Shown piece by piece: positions 38,104-50,100 of a stretch of 64,000 nt of DNA. Source of the stretch: Rallus limicola. Its lineage: Eukaryota > Chordata > Aves > Gruiformes > Rallidae. The notes beneath the pieces were generated by a model. That model worked only from the letters and a program-made list of their open reading frames with translations, did no database searches and was not told the origin of the DNA. The stretch spans positions 57,908,179-57,972,178 of the forward strand of contig JAKCOZ010000003.1 in assembly GCA_022605955.1 (NCBI GenBank). The letters run 5' to 3'. Position 1 is the first letter of the stretch. Every line of letters begins with the position of its first letter. Position numbers and translations under genes: made by a program.

Positions 38104-39127
38104 GTGGTGATGTGATTACATTCTTGCTGAGATCAGTATAGAAACAAGTCTATAAAGTACTAACAGTTTCGAGTAACTTAAAACATCAAGTTTTATGAGA
38201 TATTAAAAAAAAGGAAAGCCCACTTGCATAAATTCTTATTTTGCAATTAACAGAATTTATGTTTTTTCTTGTAAACCATAATAGACAGCATGCTCAGAAG
38301 AGACTGTAGTTAGCCTTTTAATTCCATAATCAGGCACCGGAATGAGTAACTGGATTTTTTTCTCCAAAGCTGAAGATCCATCTGTTCCCACTGAAATCAA
38401 TTTGTGGTCAGGTACAAAGTGAGGGTTTCTTGCTCTACCATGCTGGGTTACAGCCACTGCGGGGGAATATTTGGCTTTAAAATAAATCTGTTGCTAGTGA
38501 AATGAAAGGAATAGTTTTACAAAATGTAATTGTGATCACATTTGAACGGACAAAAATAAATTGTTCATTTTTCCTTAATGGAGACTGTTTTCTTCTGAAT
38601 GTGATGAGTTTGGTTTGTATATTCATTTAGACCAATATTATGTAGAAGTCTCTCTGAACAGGGTGTAATTTATTCTTCTAAGTAGCACAGACATCAGATC
38701 CTGGTCCTGCTGACACGTGGTGTCTCTAATTAATTGGAAATGCAAAAGTAGGCTCTGGGGGGTTTGCAGCAGGGAAGGTGCCCAGAAGAAGGAGCCTTTC
38801 TCTGTGTGCTCAGAGCAGAGCTCTGGAGAGGCTTTCTGCAGAGGCCGTGGGGACCACCACGGGTGTCTAGCTGCAGGGTGTTGTGGCTGTATGCACTGCC
38901 AGCTCTTGCAGTGCCCAGGCGACAAGCAAGTCAGAGATTCAGGAGGAAGAGAACAAGAGAGTCAAGAATTCCAGTTTGTATTCAAGAGGGACATTCCTAA
39001 CCCAAGAGCCTGAGTCAAAACTATGATCTATGTGTCCCCTAAAGGTTCAGAAACCAAGCAGTTGGCTTCCAAACACCAAGCTGAAGATACAAATTTTATT
39101 GATTTTTTAAAAAATAGTAATTTTATT

Positions 39128-39148
39128 TCTTCTTTTTTTTTTTTTTCT
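39128..39148. repeat. Poly(T) run in intron 2
   Basis: A run of about 20 bases consisting almost only of T, preceded by further T-rich sequence. It is low-complexity sequence without other signal. Confidence 0.7.
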
Positions 39149-39372
39149 TGATTCCTGCAGTTCTGGACATTTGTTGTTCACCAGCTCTAACCCCTGCCAG
39201 GTCGCTTTTCTAGATTCCCATGTGTACCAGCCCTGTGATGTTTTTTTCTTTCTTAGCTTTTTTATTCATTTTCTGGTCAAATGAGAAACTCCTGGCCGAT
39301 CAAGATCCCTGGTTCACCTTGCCATGGGATACAAAGGAGTTGCCCAGGGATAGACTGGCACATGGGCTGCGA

Positions 39373-39412
39373 TTTTTCTGGTGCACCAGCACCAGAAAAA
39401 AGATTTTTTCTG
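39373..39412. repeat. Overlapping, mutually exclusive inverted repeats
   Basis: The left arm TTTTTCTGGTGC (39373-39384) is perfectly complementary to GCACCAGAAAAA (39389-39400), with the 4-base loop ACCA. The same central segment CAGAAAAAA (39393-39401) is also perfectly complementary to TTTTTTCTG (39404-39412), with a 2-base spacer. The two stems cannot form together. No coding or RNA-gene context is recognised. The feature is directly visible; its function is unknown. Confidence 0.55.
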
Positions 39413-42400
39413 ATTGCCACCAGAGAAAAAGGCTCTGCCTGTTTCTGACTGGCTGACCAAGTCCTTGGCAGGGCACTGAAAGAGGGAGTGTGGAAGAAAG
39501 CTGCAGGCAAACAAGATAAGCAGGAGCAGGACACATGCTGGCCTTGGTTTCACCCAGCCTGGCTGCCTGCCCCATACTCCAGAGGGCAGGGTGCTAGGCA
39601 GCAGCAATCATGTGCATGTGGTGATACACAGGCTGCCTTCAGTGATTTCCCTTGGGATTTGGAGGGTCTGAGAGCAACTTTAAGGAACATGACATAAAAC
39701 CCTGACAAAGCCTCCATGACTTTGTGCTAGTCTTGTGAGCGTTTGTGGCACCATAGTCTAAGCAGTGGTGCTCAGCCCATTACACTGTCCCAGTGGGGCC
39801 TGGGGGCCTTTTTCCATGCTGTGAACAAGATACACAGAGGCTCTGTGTTCCCTGAGGGAAGATTTAACATTCTGAGGACATATGCACCTTTTCTCTTGGG
39901 AAACACCTGCTTTGAAGTGTATTGTATGCATGTGCCAGCTGTCACTAACCTACATTGAGTACATGCTGTTGAGGGCTTGCTCATCCTGTCCTGGCCTGTC
40001 CTGTCCCCTCCTGTGTGATGCCATCCTGCCCTATCCTATGGGGCTTTGGATTTTAAACTCTTAATTCCTTCACACACTGGAGCCTGGGACGAGAGACTAC
40101 TGCTCAGGGATCTTTTACTGCTTTTATTGGCGTAGTATCTGACTATTTTCTGCTGGCACTTTGCACAGTGTGACAGGCATCTGTCATGTGTTTGTTCTCT
40201 CAGTTTTTCCACCAGAAGGCAAGTGTTGTCAGTAAACTAGTCTGTTTTGAAAAAATATGTATATAATTAGATGTATTTGTGTGTGTGTATGTACACATGT
40301 ATAGGCTACAGGATGGGATAATAATATGTGCTTCTCCCAGGGGTGTGAAATCTCCACAGAAAGCTCTGTCTGCTGCAGTCGTCAGTGCAGTCCATGTAGT
40401 ATTAGCAAAGCAAAGCTGCTAGGCTGTTGACCTTTGTTTTGAGGCTATAAATGGTGCATGGTGGCTGTGTTGCAGGGAGATCTTGGCATCCCTGGAACAC
40501 ATCTACCAAGGGCCCGTCAGGATGGGGTGGTCTGGTCGTCAGTCTTCTCCACCTTCCCTTCTGTCCATTAGCCTTTTATGGTCTTAAGTCCATGGTCAGC
40601 GGTTATTGCTTATTCATGTGTGATGTCTGGTGGTAGCTTCCTTAGCACTTAGCTCTCATGCCTTGTTTTGACCCATCATTCCTCGTTTTAATGCTGGCAT
40701 TTCCACTTGGTTGCCCAGGGTCCTACTTCAGCAGGTTTTTACAGCATTTTGTCTCAGGCTCTCACGTTTTACATCTATATGTATTGGACAGCTGAATATC
40801 CCTCCTGGAGCCATGACTGGCGCCCTGGCATAGCATGCTAAGTCAAGTCTCACTTCACTCCTGGCTTTCTAGGTTTTCTTCAACCACACACTGACTGTGT
40901 CTCATTAAACAGCAGAAAATTAGCACTGAGCCACACCTAGTCAGTATGAGCCCCATTGTGTGGGTCCGTGGTTCAGTGGTTGCTGGGCCCAGCTGCAGCT
41001 GATGGAGTACTTGAAAGCACAGGCCCACACCACCAAGTGTATGCTGAAATTTGGCTTTGTGGGATTCTATCATACTTCAGAGCTGTACCAGTCAGAGGCT
41101 GGTAGGTGCAGGGGTTTGAGGTATTCCTCAAACAAGACTAAATTACGGAAGTGAACTTGGGGTACGTTGGCAGCCCAGCTGGAAGCTGCCAAAAAGAGCA
41201 GCATTGCATTCATCATGACTAGTTTGGGGCTCCACAGGCGGAGGGTGTTGTTGCTTACAACAACATGCAAGGATTCACTGGCCCAGTAATACAGCTGCCA
41301 TTAATTAATTGTTAATGTGGTGTACCCACACAGCCAGTAACAGCGTGTTACTGCAGGTGGAAAGACTCTGACTGGGGTCAATAGCTCTAGCGCATTTCCT
41401 TGAAGCGGGCTCTGTGTCTAGTTACTCCCCTTGCGGCACTGGCACCATACCAGGCTTGGGTAAGGATAAGGCTGAAGGCTGCAGACAATAATCTCCACAC
41501 GTAGATTGAGCTTCTCTGTAACAATCTCTCAACCCCTTCCTGATGGTTGACCATTACTCTAATTTCTTTAAACCCTAGTAATGTTTCCTTGATGGTAGTA
41601 TTTTGCTCTCCATAGCCAGTGCCTTGTTGTGCCTCACTGTTGCTGCAAGGAGTATGTAACAGAGGTGTAAACTGTGATACTCAACTGTAGTGAGAAGGTG
41701 AGAGCGGGGAAGGACACAGCTAGAGCCATCTTCTCAGAGTCACATCCTTCCTGTATTGGCTTACAAGATAAGAAACCTAATTTCTGTGCAAGAAGTTCAG
41801 TAACCACCCAGTCCCACAGTGAGGAGTGCCTCTGCCAAACCCCTTTTCCTCTGTATCCATGCCAGGATTTGTACTTCAGCAGTGAGGGCTGTGTCAGCTC
41901 CACAGAGTCATCTTGCTTGACTGAGTCTAGCAAAGTTTCTACACTTTCTTGCTTTTAAGGATTTTAGCCCACGCATCACATTGACCTGGACCTTGGTCAG
42001 TAGGGCAGTATTTGTAAGGTATAAGCAGACCAGCTGGTCCTGCAAGATTTTCATCATACTTCCAATGGACACATATATCTGAGCTACCCCTTTCCTGTAG
42101 GTACAGCTCACAGTGGGTATTTTGGTACACCTACTGTAGAAGTAATGAGGGGGGGTGCAAGAAGGGTGCACTTACCATAGGTGTAACAGAGATACAGGGT
42201 TTGGTGCAGGTCCTGACTTGTTCAGGTCCCATGTAGCTGTATAAGTAACAGCCATACCTCTTTCATGTCTTTTGACATTTATTGGTCTGCGAGATTGTTG
42301 CCTCTAGCACAGAGACCTGTAAAACAAAGTGTAATTTCCCAGTCCCAAACTCTACATTTTATAGGAGCCCACTGCCCATGTGCCACCCTCATTATATGAA

Positions 42401-44171
42401 GATGGCCTGCCTCCATTACTCTTTTATCAGTCTGTACTATTTGCCTGGAGCCATCCATGCAAAAGTATATACTTCTGATCCATAGCTGCTTTGTCATGGC
42501 AGGGGGCCTCTAGAATGTGACTGCTTCGGGGAGGGGACAGTGTTCCTCCTCCTTATGTGCAGATGCACTGTGCTGCAACAGGTTTTGCACCAACAGTTGA
42601 CATCCTACTGTCTCCTCTGTATTCTGTGCTTTTATTGGGTTTATGAAGGTGCACCTTTGCTTGGTGATGGGAGGCAGTCTTACATCTTCCTGTCTTCTGT
42701 TAACAGAGTCCATGATACCACTTGTAAGCTGGGTACTTGCACTGCCTGGTCTCTATCAGGGCTTCAGCACTCATTTGGGAAACACAGGGCTGAGCCCTTG
42801 CTTAAAGTACCCCTTCTGTCTCAGCACCTGTCCAGGTGCACTGCATTGGGTATCTCTTTCCCAGTGTTTGCAGTTGCGGGGGTATTTGTAGGGGTCACTC
42901 TGGAGATGGAGATCCCATACACACAGACCTGGGTGCATGATCTTGGTCTGTTACTTTGGTGGACACTCAGGACTTAAGTACAGAAAGAAACACCCTCTTA
43001 GGTCTTACTGCAGAGGAAGCCTTGATTTTTATCACAGTTAATGAGAAAAATAATAATCTCAATACTGCAATGTCATTTGTGTGCTTCAGAGACAGTGATT
43101 CAGTGATGTCATTAGCAATATAACCTAAGGGTATAAGGGCACCTGCACACAGGCTCCTGACAGGCTGACCCTCTGTTAAGTCACTGTATTCAGTAAAGGA
43201 GAGAGATCACATTGAGGGATTTAGTCCATGGGAAATATGAAGGTTGCAAAATGCGATTATTTTTTTTTCAAATCATGCTGAAAAGCTGAAATCTGAGAAC
43301 ATTTCAAAAATACATTCAATTTCACCCTCCTTGAAGAGGTTCATTCCGCTAGTATCAAAACATTTCATTGATTTAAACATCTAATTTACCTGAAAAATTT
43401 TCACTGGTAGGTTACATACCAAGTGAAAAAAAAATGAAATTGGTATTTTAACTTAATAAAAAGAAAATGCATTAATAACATCTCCCCTGAAAATTAACAT
43501 AATACTTCTATTCTGAACTACTTCTGTATAATAAGAATCTTGTGATACAAAATAGTTCCATGAGAATTTTTCAAAAGCTCTGATAATAATTATCCCCTGG
43601 AAGCAGTAAGAAAGTAGGCATTCAGTCAGGAATAATAGCTCTGTCTGCTACCCCAGTAAATTTCTCTTTCTGTCCTGCCCAAAAGCCTTATTGATAGGTG
43701 GCTTTGGCTATACTAACTGCTGCTGGTGTGAAAAGAAAACAATTAACAATTATAATCACAAAATCACTTCAAAGTAAACTCATCCTCTTGCTGCTTTGTT
43801 GGGAAGAGCCTGTATAACCTCTCTAGAGTAGCTTAATCTACCCATTAACTAATTTTTGTATCATGACATGCTTTTCCTTCACTTGATTTTGATACAGTTC
43901 CTTCAATATTGAAAGATGTGCTGGAGTGCTACCAAGCATCAGCAAACATCTACAGAGATACAAACATATCTCATTTATTTTGCCCCAAATGAATTTCCAT
44001 GATGATGTAAACCATTCCAAATTCTCTCTGATTTCTGACGGTTCTGGGTGCGTGATCTGAAGTGATGGGCAGAGCAGCTTGCATGTGTCTAACGTTTTTG
44101 AGCCATGAATGGACAAACTTTGTGACAACTGACGTGTGACAAAGCCTTTTTTTTCTCTCTTTCCCAAACAG

Positions 44172-44656
44172 CTAATATGCCAGAGGATTATCCAGATCAG
44201 TTTGATGAGGTAGTGGACTTTATTCAAGCCACCATTAAAAGATTGAGGAGGTCGCCGGATAAACAGACTCCGATTTTTTCTAGGCGGGAGAGGAACCGGC
44301 AAAACACGGCCACGAACATAGAGAATTCCAGCAGAAAGGGAAGGAGGAATCAAAAGGGCAAAAATCGGGGATGTGTCTTAACAGAAATACATTTAAATGT
44401 GACTGACTTGGATTTGGGATACGAAACCAAAGAGGAGCTAATTTTCCGGTATTGCAGTGGATCTTGTGATGCAGCCGAGACCACCTATGACAAAATTTTA
44501 AAGAACTTAACCAGAAAGAAAAAACTAGTCACTGACAAAGTGAGGCAAGCTTGTTGCAGACCCACCGCCTTCGACGACGACCTGTCCTTTTTGGATGATA
44601 ACCTGGTTTACCACATACTGAAAAAACATTCCGCAAAGAGGTGTGGATGCGTCTGA
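44172..44656 (+). CDS. GDNF: GDNF coding exon 3: propeptide end and mature growth factor
   Basis: This exon encodes residues 58-218 and the stop TGA at 44654. The acceptor is CCCAAACAG|CTAATATG, completing Ser58 and giving SNMPEDYPDQF as in other vertebrates. The propeptide ends in RLRR (81-84), a furin-type site; the mature chain of 134 residues (85-218) equals the human mature length. Its seven cysteines (125, 152, 156, 185, 186, 215, 217) make the cystine knot and the intersubunit disulfide of the dimer. The finger regions (ETKEELIFRYCSGSCDAAET, DDDLSFLDDNLVYHIL) are nearly invariant. Sequons are NVT (133), NLT (169) and an extra NSS (109). The basic N-terminus (RRERNR, RKGRRNQKGKNRG) fits heparan sulfate binding. 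The frame is intact; this is an active-looking gene. Confidence 0.98.
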
Positions 44657-45517
44657 CGGCTGCATGCCAGAGGCAGCGCCAGTTTTGCATTCCTGCTACA
44701 ATGCAAAGAGAGGGACCAAGGTTCCCGGGGAAGCGTCTGCTCAGAAAAGAGAAAAGAGGACCAAGAATGCAGGACAAGGGGTCATGAGAGCCCGGGGCAT
44801 GGGAGGGGTGCCAGGTGCCATAGGAGTATGGGAGCTTTTGACATCCAACGGGAAAGGAAATAAAGCTCAGGTGGAGATGCCAGCAGCTGGATGGCGTGCA
44901 CGCTCCCTTTCCCGCTTGACGCAGTCTGCTGTCAGTGAGACTCGGATCCGTGAGGAATGTGCTTAAAAACACAACCCTGCCATACCACGCTGTGTTGTAG
45001 TTATACCATCTGTGCCAGGAAGCTTAGCAGAGAAGTAACTTAGGAGTACCTTACTCATCCCCTGCACCCTCAGCTTTACCGAAAGACATGTGCTACTGCT
45101 TGTTGGAGGGCGGTTTCTAGGCACTTAGGACAACTTCTAAGCTATAATAATATTAACCTCATAAGTAAAATGATATCATGCAAATATCAAAATTCACAGG
45201 CTCACGTTCTCTAGGGCCAGTATTGATATGAAGCAAACCTTCCACTTACTGGTTAAGTTTGGTTATTTCCACCTTGTCTTTCTTCAAAACAATTGTAGGA
45301 TTTCATTCTTCTGCTACGTGAAAACAAGTTGAGTTTTTAAGCACATCTTCCTAGTATAGTAAAAGAAATAACAAGCCCGGCCTACACAAAACGTGTTTCT
45401 TTTGGTTTACAAAGGACTAACGTCACTTGCGTAACTACATTTCTATTTGGTCATTGTGAGTGAGCAGAGACTACTTGATGCAATGCATCCATCCAGAGAC
45501 ATAAATATACAGAAGAT

Positions 45518-45580
45518 ATTTATTGAGATTAAGTTATTGTTATTTATTACAGTTAGTAATGAGTCTCCTTTCCTTATTTA
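45518..45580 (+). promoter_or_regulatory. GDNF: AU-rich element cluster in the 3'UTR
   Basis: ATTTA occurs at 45518, 45542 and 45576 within 63 bases, in an A/T-rich setting (TTATTTATTA). A further overlapping ATTTATTTA is at 46017-46025. Such clusters are typical of unstable growth-factor mRNAs and are bound by ELAV/HuR, TTP and AUF1 family proteins. The motif is seen; the regulatory role is inferred. Confidence 0.55.
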
Positions 45581-46607
45581 TTAAAGTTTCTTTTCAAAGG
45601 TGCCAAAGTAGAAGGTGCTTGGAAGATACAGAGAGACAATGAAGTTGGGAACAACGGTCCACGCTTTTGATTGAAAGTGTTAACTTGAATGCAAAAAATC
45701 ACTTACTTTACCTTTTTTTCTTTTAAACAAAATCCTGATTATGTTCACAAAATGTAATGCCAAAGTCTGCGGCCCTTCCTCCTGTTCATTAATGCTTTTG
45801 AAAATTACTGCAGTCATACATGCGCAGGAGCGGTGGTGGCTGTGGATGAGTGAGGGTTGCAGGACTTGGCTCAACATTAGCAATTTGTTAGAAAAACTAA
45901 TTCTAGTCATATTTTAAATGTAGACACATTTTTTTCTCACACTTTTTGCCAACTGACCTCATATAACTATTGACAAATGGAAAATAGTCACATTTAGCCT
46001 TATAATTTCTTGTTATATTTATTTAAGCTTTTCCTTCCGTATTTCCGTATAGAAGAGGTTAAATCCCTCTTACTAGTTAGCCCTGGATTTAATATAGCCT
46101 GAAGGTAAACAATTGTGTTAAATAACCAAAGTGTTTTGTATAATTTGCTGAAACGTTACAGGATCACATCCACACAGCAGAACAGTCTGAGTTTCCTTAG
46201 GATGAGGGAGGTTGTACAGCTAAAGCACTTGTACCTGACCGCTAATGCAAGCTCTCGTTCTGGAGACTTTTCCTGGAGGAGCAGCAATGCAGGCCAATAG
46301 ACATACCTGACAACCAGTGAAGCATCAACTCCCACAAAAACAACAGGAAGAAAAAGAAAAAAAAAAAATCCCTACTGAAAACCAAAAACTGATGGTCTGA
46401 CCTTTTATCTCATGCATGCAATGGCTCTCCATACTCATTTTGCCCTGGGCCCCTTGGGCTACCACAGAAGAAGGGTCTAGAGGTCAAAAAATTCCAGAAC
46501 AGGCATAGAAAGATGTACCAGGTGTACGATATGTAATTCAGTCCTGATCTCTGCTGCTTTCCTGGGTGGACAGAAGGCAGCCCAGAGTCCGCCCACAGGT
46601 CTGTTCT

Positions 46608-46927
46608 CACACTGCTATGGGGATACTTCATGCTGGGCAGGGGTGGTACAGTTGATGCCACCACCAGCTTTGGCATGATTTGGGCAGTAAAGACCTGCTA
46701 AGCTGAGAGTCAGCTGCACTGCTGGGCGATTGACCAGGCACAGCACTCAGAGCTGTACTTTCATTTGCACACTGCCACGGGGATACTTCATGCTGGGCAG
46801 GGGTGGTACAGTTGATGCCACCACCAGCATTGGCATGATTTGGGCAGTAAAGACCTGCTAAGCTGAGGGTCAGCTGCACTGCTGGGCGATTGACCAGGCA
46901 CGGCACTCAAAGCTGTGCTTTCAGTTG
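46608..46927. repeat. Two-copy 160-bp tandem duplication in the GDNF 3'UTR
   Basis: Copy 1 is 46608-46767 and copy 2 is 46768-46927. They align without gaps at a period of exactly 160 bases with about 8 mismatches by eye (about 95% identity). Both contain GGGGATACTTCATGCTGGGC and GGTCAGCTGCACTGCTGGGC or its one-base variant. The period is not a multiple of three, and the minus-strand open frame 46628-46906 is simply a read-through of the repeat. It indicates a fairly recent local duplication. Confidence 0.95.
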
Positions 46928-47164
46928 CCCCATTTGCTGAAAGGTTGCCACCAGAAGCTGCAAACAAAGCAAATCACTATGTTCAAAACACAAAAGGGTA
47001 AAGTTCGTGATTTTTTTTTTTTTAGACCTTACTGAAGACAGGAGTGTGCTTCTCTGGAGTTTTTTACTTCACCTGCAATTTATGTCTCAGTCATTTGTGT
47101 TAATCAACCAAAGTTCTCTACAGACTTTATTTTTGTACAATATTCATTTTATAACTTTTTACAA

Positions 47165-47170
47165 AATAAA
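47165..47170 (+). terminator. GDNF: Poly(A) signal AATAAA of GDNF
   Basis: A canonical AATAAA in TTTTTACAAAATAAAACTCA, followed by TTCTATTGTTGCCTGATTGT, a T/G-rich downstream element. It lies 2509 bases after the stop codon. The surrounding AT-rich sequence resembles the conserved end of mammalian GDNF transcripts as I remember it. Cleavage is expected 10-30 bases downstream. Confidence 0.65.
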
Positions 47171-47190
47171 ACTCATTTCTATTGTTGCCT

Positions 47191-50100
47191 GATTGTTTCC
47201 GCCTCTTCTTCCCCATTGCACTGCTTCCAAGGTAGAGTATTGCCTGGTTCCTGACCCCCATGGGGCAATGAAGAACTAGCAATTCCTCTACACCATGGAG
47301 CTTTCCTCTCCTACCCTCTTCAGGGTCTTTACTGTTGATCAGAGATGCCTGTAGCTTCTGAACGTTTATGGGCCCCTTCAGTACATTACTCAGGAATACA
47401 TGGTGATCGGTGACACAGAAATGAACCCAGTGGCAGGCTTGACGCCTGGCGATACCCAGGCTGCCCCCTGCCCATGCAGGGCTGCAGAGACTTGGTGGAG
47501 GCCTTGACTGTGCATGGCCGCTTGGAGAAGATCTGCATTTTGCTAACCCAGGCATTACATCAGCTGGACTACATTCCATCCACTTTGGCAGTCCTTTTCC
47601 CTTCGCCTTTAAACAGGAAAATACAACTTGAGGAACTTTCTTGTCTGCCACCATCATGGAAAAGCTGAGGGCAGGTTTTGTGGCTGTGACCAACACATGT
47701 CCTCAACTGTTTCAAGTGCTGCGGTTCCCATTACAGAGCCGATAAACGCCTGCAGGCTTACAGGTTTTAACACAGGGCTCTGTACTCTTCAAAACTGCTA
47801 CAGCGCGGAAGAAGGAGCATCTGAGCAGTGAGCCAGTGAGCCAGAGATCAAACACTCTTAATGTACAGCATATGAATGCCTTGGTTTTATTTGTGCCAAG
47901 CAAGGCCATGCACGCAGCTCTAGCCCAGCAGCTGGGACGCAAAGCAAAGCTTGCAAGCACTGCTTTTGCAGCACACAGTATTGAAGGCATTCCTCCTTCC
48001 ACGCCACCACCTCCACTCCTTGGTAGCAGAAGCCCATCTACCATTCACAAAGGCTCCAGGCTGCAGTCTGGTTGAATATGGCACACATGAAGTGTTTGGC
48101 ACAAAAATAATCTGCAGCTTCACATCCAACAGAGATGATGATTCTCTGGAGCTGGAGAGTCGACATGGAACACAACTGTGAGGTGCTCTGAAGGTCAGTC
48201 TCTGATCTTTTACTCCAAATCTTGTCTCCATCCCACAGCTGTGTGGTGGCACTGGTCTCAGCGTGGAGAGCATGAAGTAGGCAAAACTGTGTTTGGTCTT
48301 GCATTGTTTCACCTCTGCCCGCAAAAGGGGAGAAAGGCCAAAGGCAGACAGTGCCTCAGTCTGGCACAGCGCAGGAGGGAACCAGCAGCAGCCTCTCTCC
48401 TTGTGATCTGGATGGCTAACCAAAAATACAGAGGAAAATATCAGGATGAAGAAAACAAATGGAGCTGACACATTGTATAAATAGGTCTTCAAATGTCATG
48501 GATGGCTGGAACAGAGATGTTTTGTTCCAAAGAAAAGACAGCTTGAAATGGCTCAGTAATACACATTGAGAAGTTTGCTTATTTGGAACAGAGCTCTTCT
48601 AATGAAAGGTTAATTGTGTTGCAATGGAAAAGAAAAAAGGCGAAGCAGAGGCCAGGCCTGCACTCCTCACCCTCACGAAATTTCCCACTGGCTCGAAGAT
48701 TTTCTGTAGAAAAATCACAGGACTGAACTACTGACTGCACAATAAATTATACAGTAGGTATATTCATGGGTCAATAAACGTAGCTAAACAAACCATATAT
48801 TCTAGCAGTATTAGACCCAGTTGCTTTCAGACAAGCCACAGCACCACAGCCAGAGAGAGAAACATGGTGTTCAGCTCTGCCTGATGCCAGGAAGCTTCCT
48901 TGGACAGGCACCGAGCACCAGTACTCGAGGCTGGCACTGGGATGTCTTCACTCACCATTGGCATTTTCACAGAAACTGCAGCATTTTGCTCACTTTTCCC
49001 CAGAAGGGTCACTGACAAGTATGGAAATCTTTCTGCTTTGCAGCTGAAGAAATGGGCAAAGAACATGATGGGCTTTTTAAGGGTTTGCAAGGGCTCCTGT
49101 AATTACTTACAGGGCTGAGCTCCTGTGTGCAACTTCTCTGTTTTTTTATAGCAATCCCTGCCCTGGGCTGCAGGTGCAGGTTTTCTCCCACTTCTCTCAA
49201 GCCTCTGGGTTCCAGTCTGCCAGCACATTGGATGAGGAATGCCACACCAGGAAAAATAACAAGCATCAGTCCCTGGCCTGGCCCTGCACACTTCATCCCC
49301 AAGCAGCCCTAGGAGATCTAAAGCCACTGACATGCTCACCAGAGCAGCTCCGTTGACTGTCATGGAGTTATTCCAGTTTCACAAGAGTGGAAATAAGTAT
49401 ACAAAAGCTGTTAAATTTCTTTGCAATATTCACATACAAATGCAAAGTCTGAACCCTGCTAGCAAATCCCTTTTAATTATTTTCTGTGTCCCATGTCCAG
49501 AGCTTGGACATTTCACTGTGCTCTTACCATGTTACTAATTTCCCCTTCTTTCTCCCTCTCCATTGGTGCGTTCCCACAGCTTTCTCTTCCTTAACTGTCT
49601 CCCACATTAATCTCTGGCATTTCAGATGCTGTAAACATGTCCAAATGTTCCCTTGTATCAGTTTAAAATCATTCCCCTCTGAGATACAAACAGGGGTCAA
49701 CAAGCACTCGTTAGCATTTGGTATTGTTTTTAATAGAAGTTTTATTATGGAGATGAAAATTTACTTAAAATAACCCCACGGTTTAGAGATCGACTTCAGA
49801 TAACTCAGAATTTTGAAAAAAAGTAAATAAAGAAACTCCTTTCCTGCAGGATGAGGCAGGTCCTCTGGGTTAAGAGTGGCTGCACAGACCAAGGATGAAG
49901 ATATTCCAATCCCGTGGTAGTGGCCGTCAGCTGGGAAAGGAAAGAATAGAATGAAAAAGCAAATTGTGTGTGGTACTTTCCCTGGAAAACCCACCCCAGC
50001 TCCAAAAAATTTGCAGTTCAGGAACTTTCTGAGTCAGATATTTTATCGGTGTCCAACAAGCCTTGGAAGGTCTGTCTCCCTGGGAAAGCACCCAACATCT

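Larger units (their letters stand above)
29758..44171 (+). other. GDNF: GDNF intron 2
   Basis: 14414 bases, from GTAAGAAA to a long pyrimidine run ending CTTTCCCAAACAG. No other gene or CR1 copy is recognised inside. It holds an AT-rich stretch at about 37260-38600 that looks like unique, possibly conserved sequence, a small inverted repeat at 38088-38103, competing hairpins at 39373-39412, a poly(T) run at 39128-39148 and a TG/TA simple stretch at about 40255-40305. Short open frames in it lack recognisable domains. Confidence 0.8.
27405..47190 (+). other. GDNF: GDNF gene span (three exons)
   Basis: The inferred transcription unit. Exon 1 is about 27405-28292 (non-coding), exon 2 is 29560-29757 and exon 3 is 44172 to about 47190. 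Introns are 1267 and 14414 bases, both GT-AG. The coding sequence is 172 + 485 nt = 657 nt including the stop, giving 218 residues. The start and end of the transcript are inferred from the TATA box and the poly(A) signal. The coding exons are certain from protein similarity to vertebrate GDNF. Confidence 0.88.
44657..47190 (+). other. GDNF: GDNF 3'UTR (inferred)
   Basis: About 2.5 kb from the stop to just beyond the poly(A) signal at 47165. The length fits the long 3'UTR of rodent GDNF as I recall it. It contains AUUUA motifs, an exact-period 160-bp tandem duplication (46608-46927) and many short spurious open frames. Earlier AATAAA-like sequences exist (for example at about 44858), so shorter forms are possible. 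The AT-rich block at 45480-46120 looks the most UTR-like. Confidence 0.65.

Noticed and set aside
43838..44353. 171-codon minus-strand frame overlapping GDNF exon 3
   Set aside because: It is the antisense shadow of the exon plus intron; the sense strand clearly encodes GDNF.
46628..46906. 92-codon minus-strand frame with an apparent internal repeat
   Set aside because: It comes from the 160-bp tandem duplication. The two copies are read in different frames because 160 is not divisible by three, so it is not a repeat protein.
47127..48492. Two minus-strand frames of about 190 codons past the GDNF end
   Set aside because: No domain, no convincing splice sites, and lengths near the chance expectation. 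The first starts inside the inferred GDNF 3' end. A short stretch (FVNGRWASATKEW) vaguely recalls dehydrogenase N-termini, but nothing around it does.
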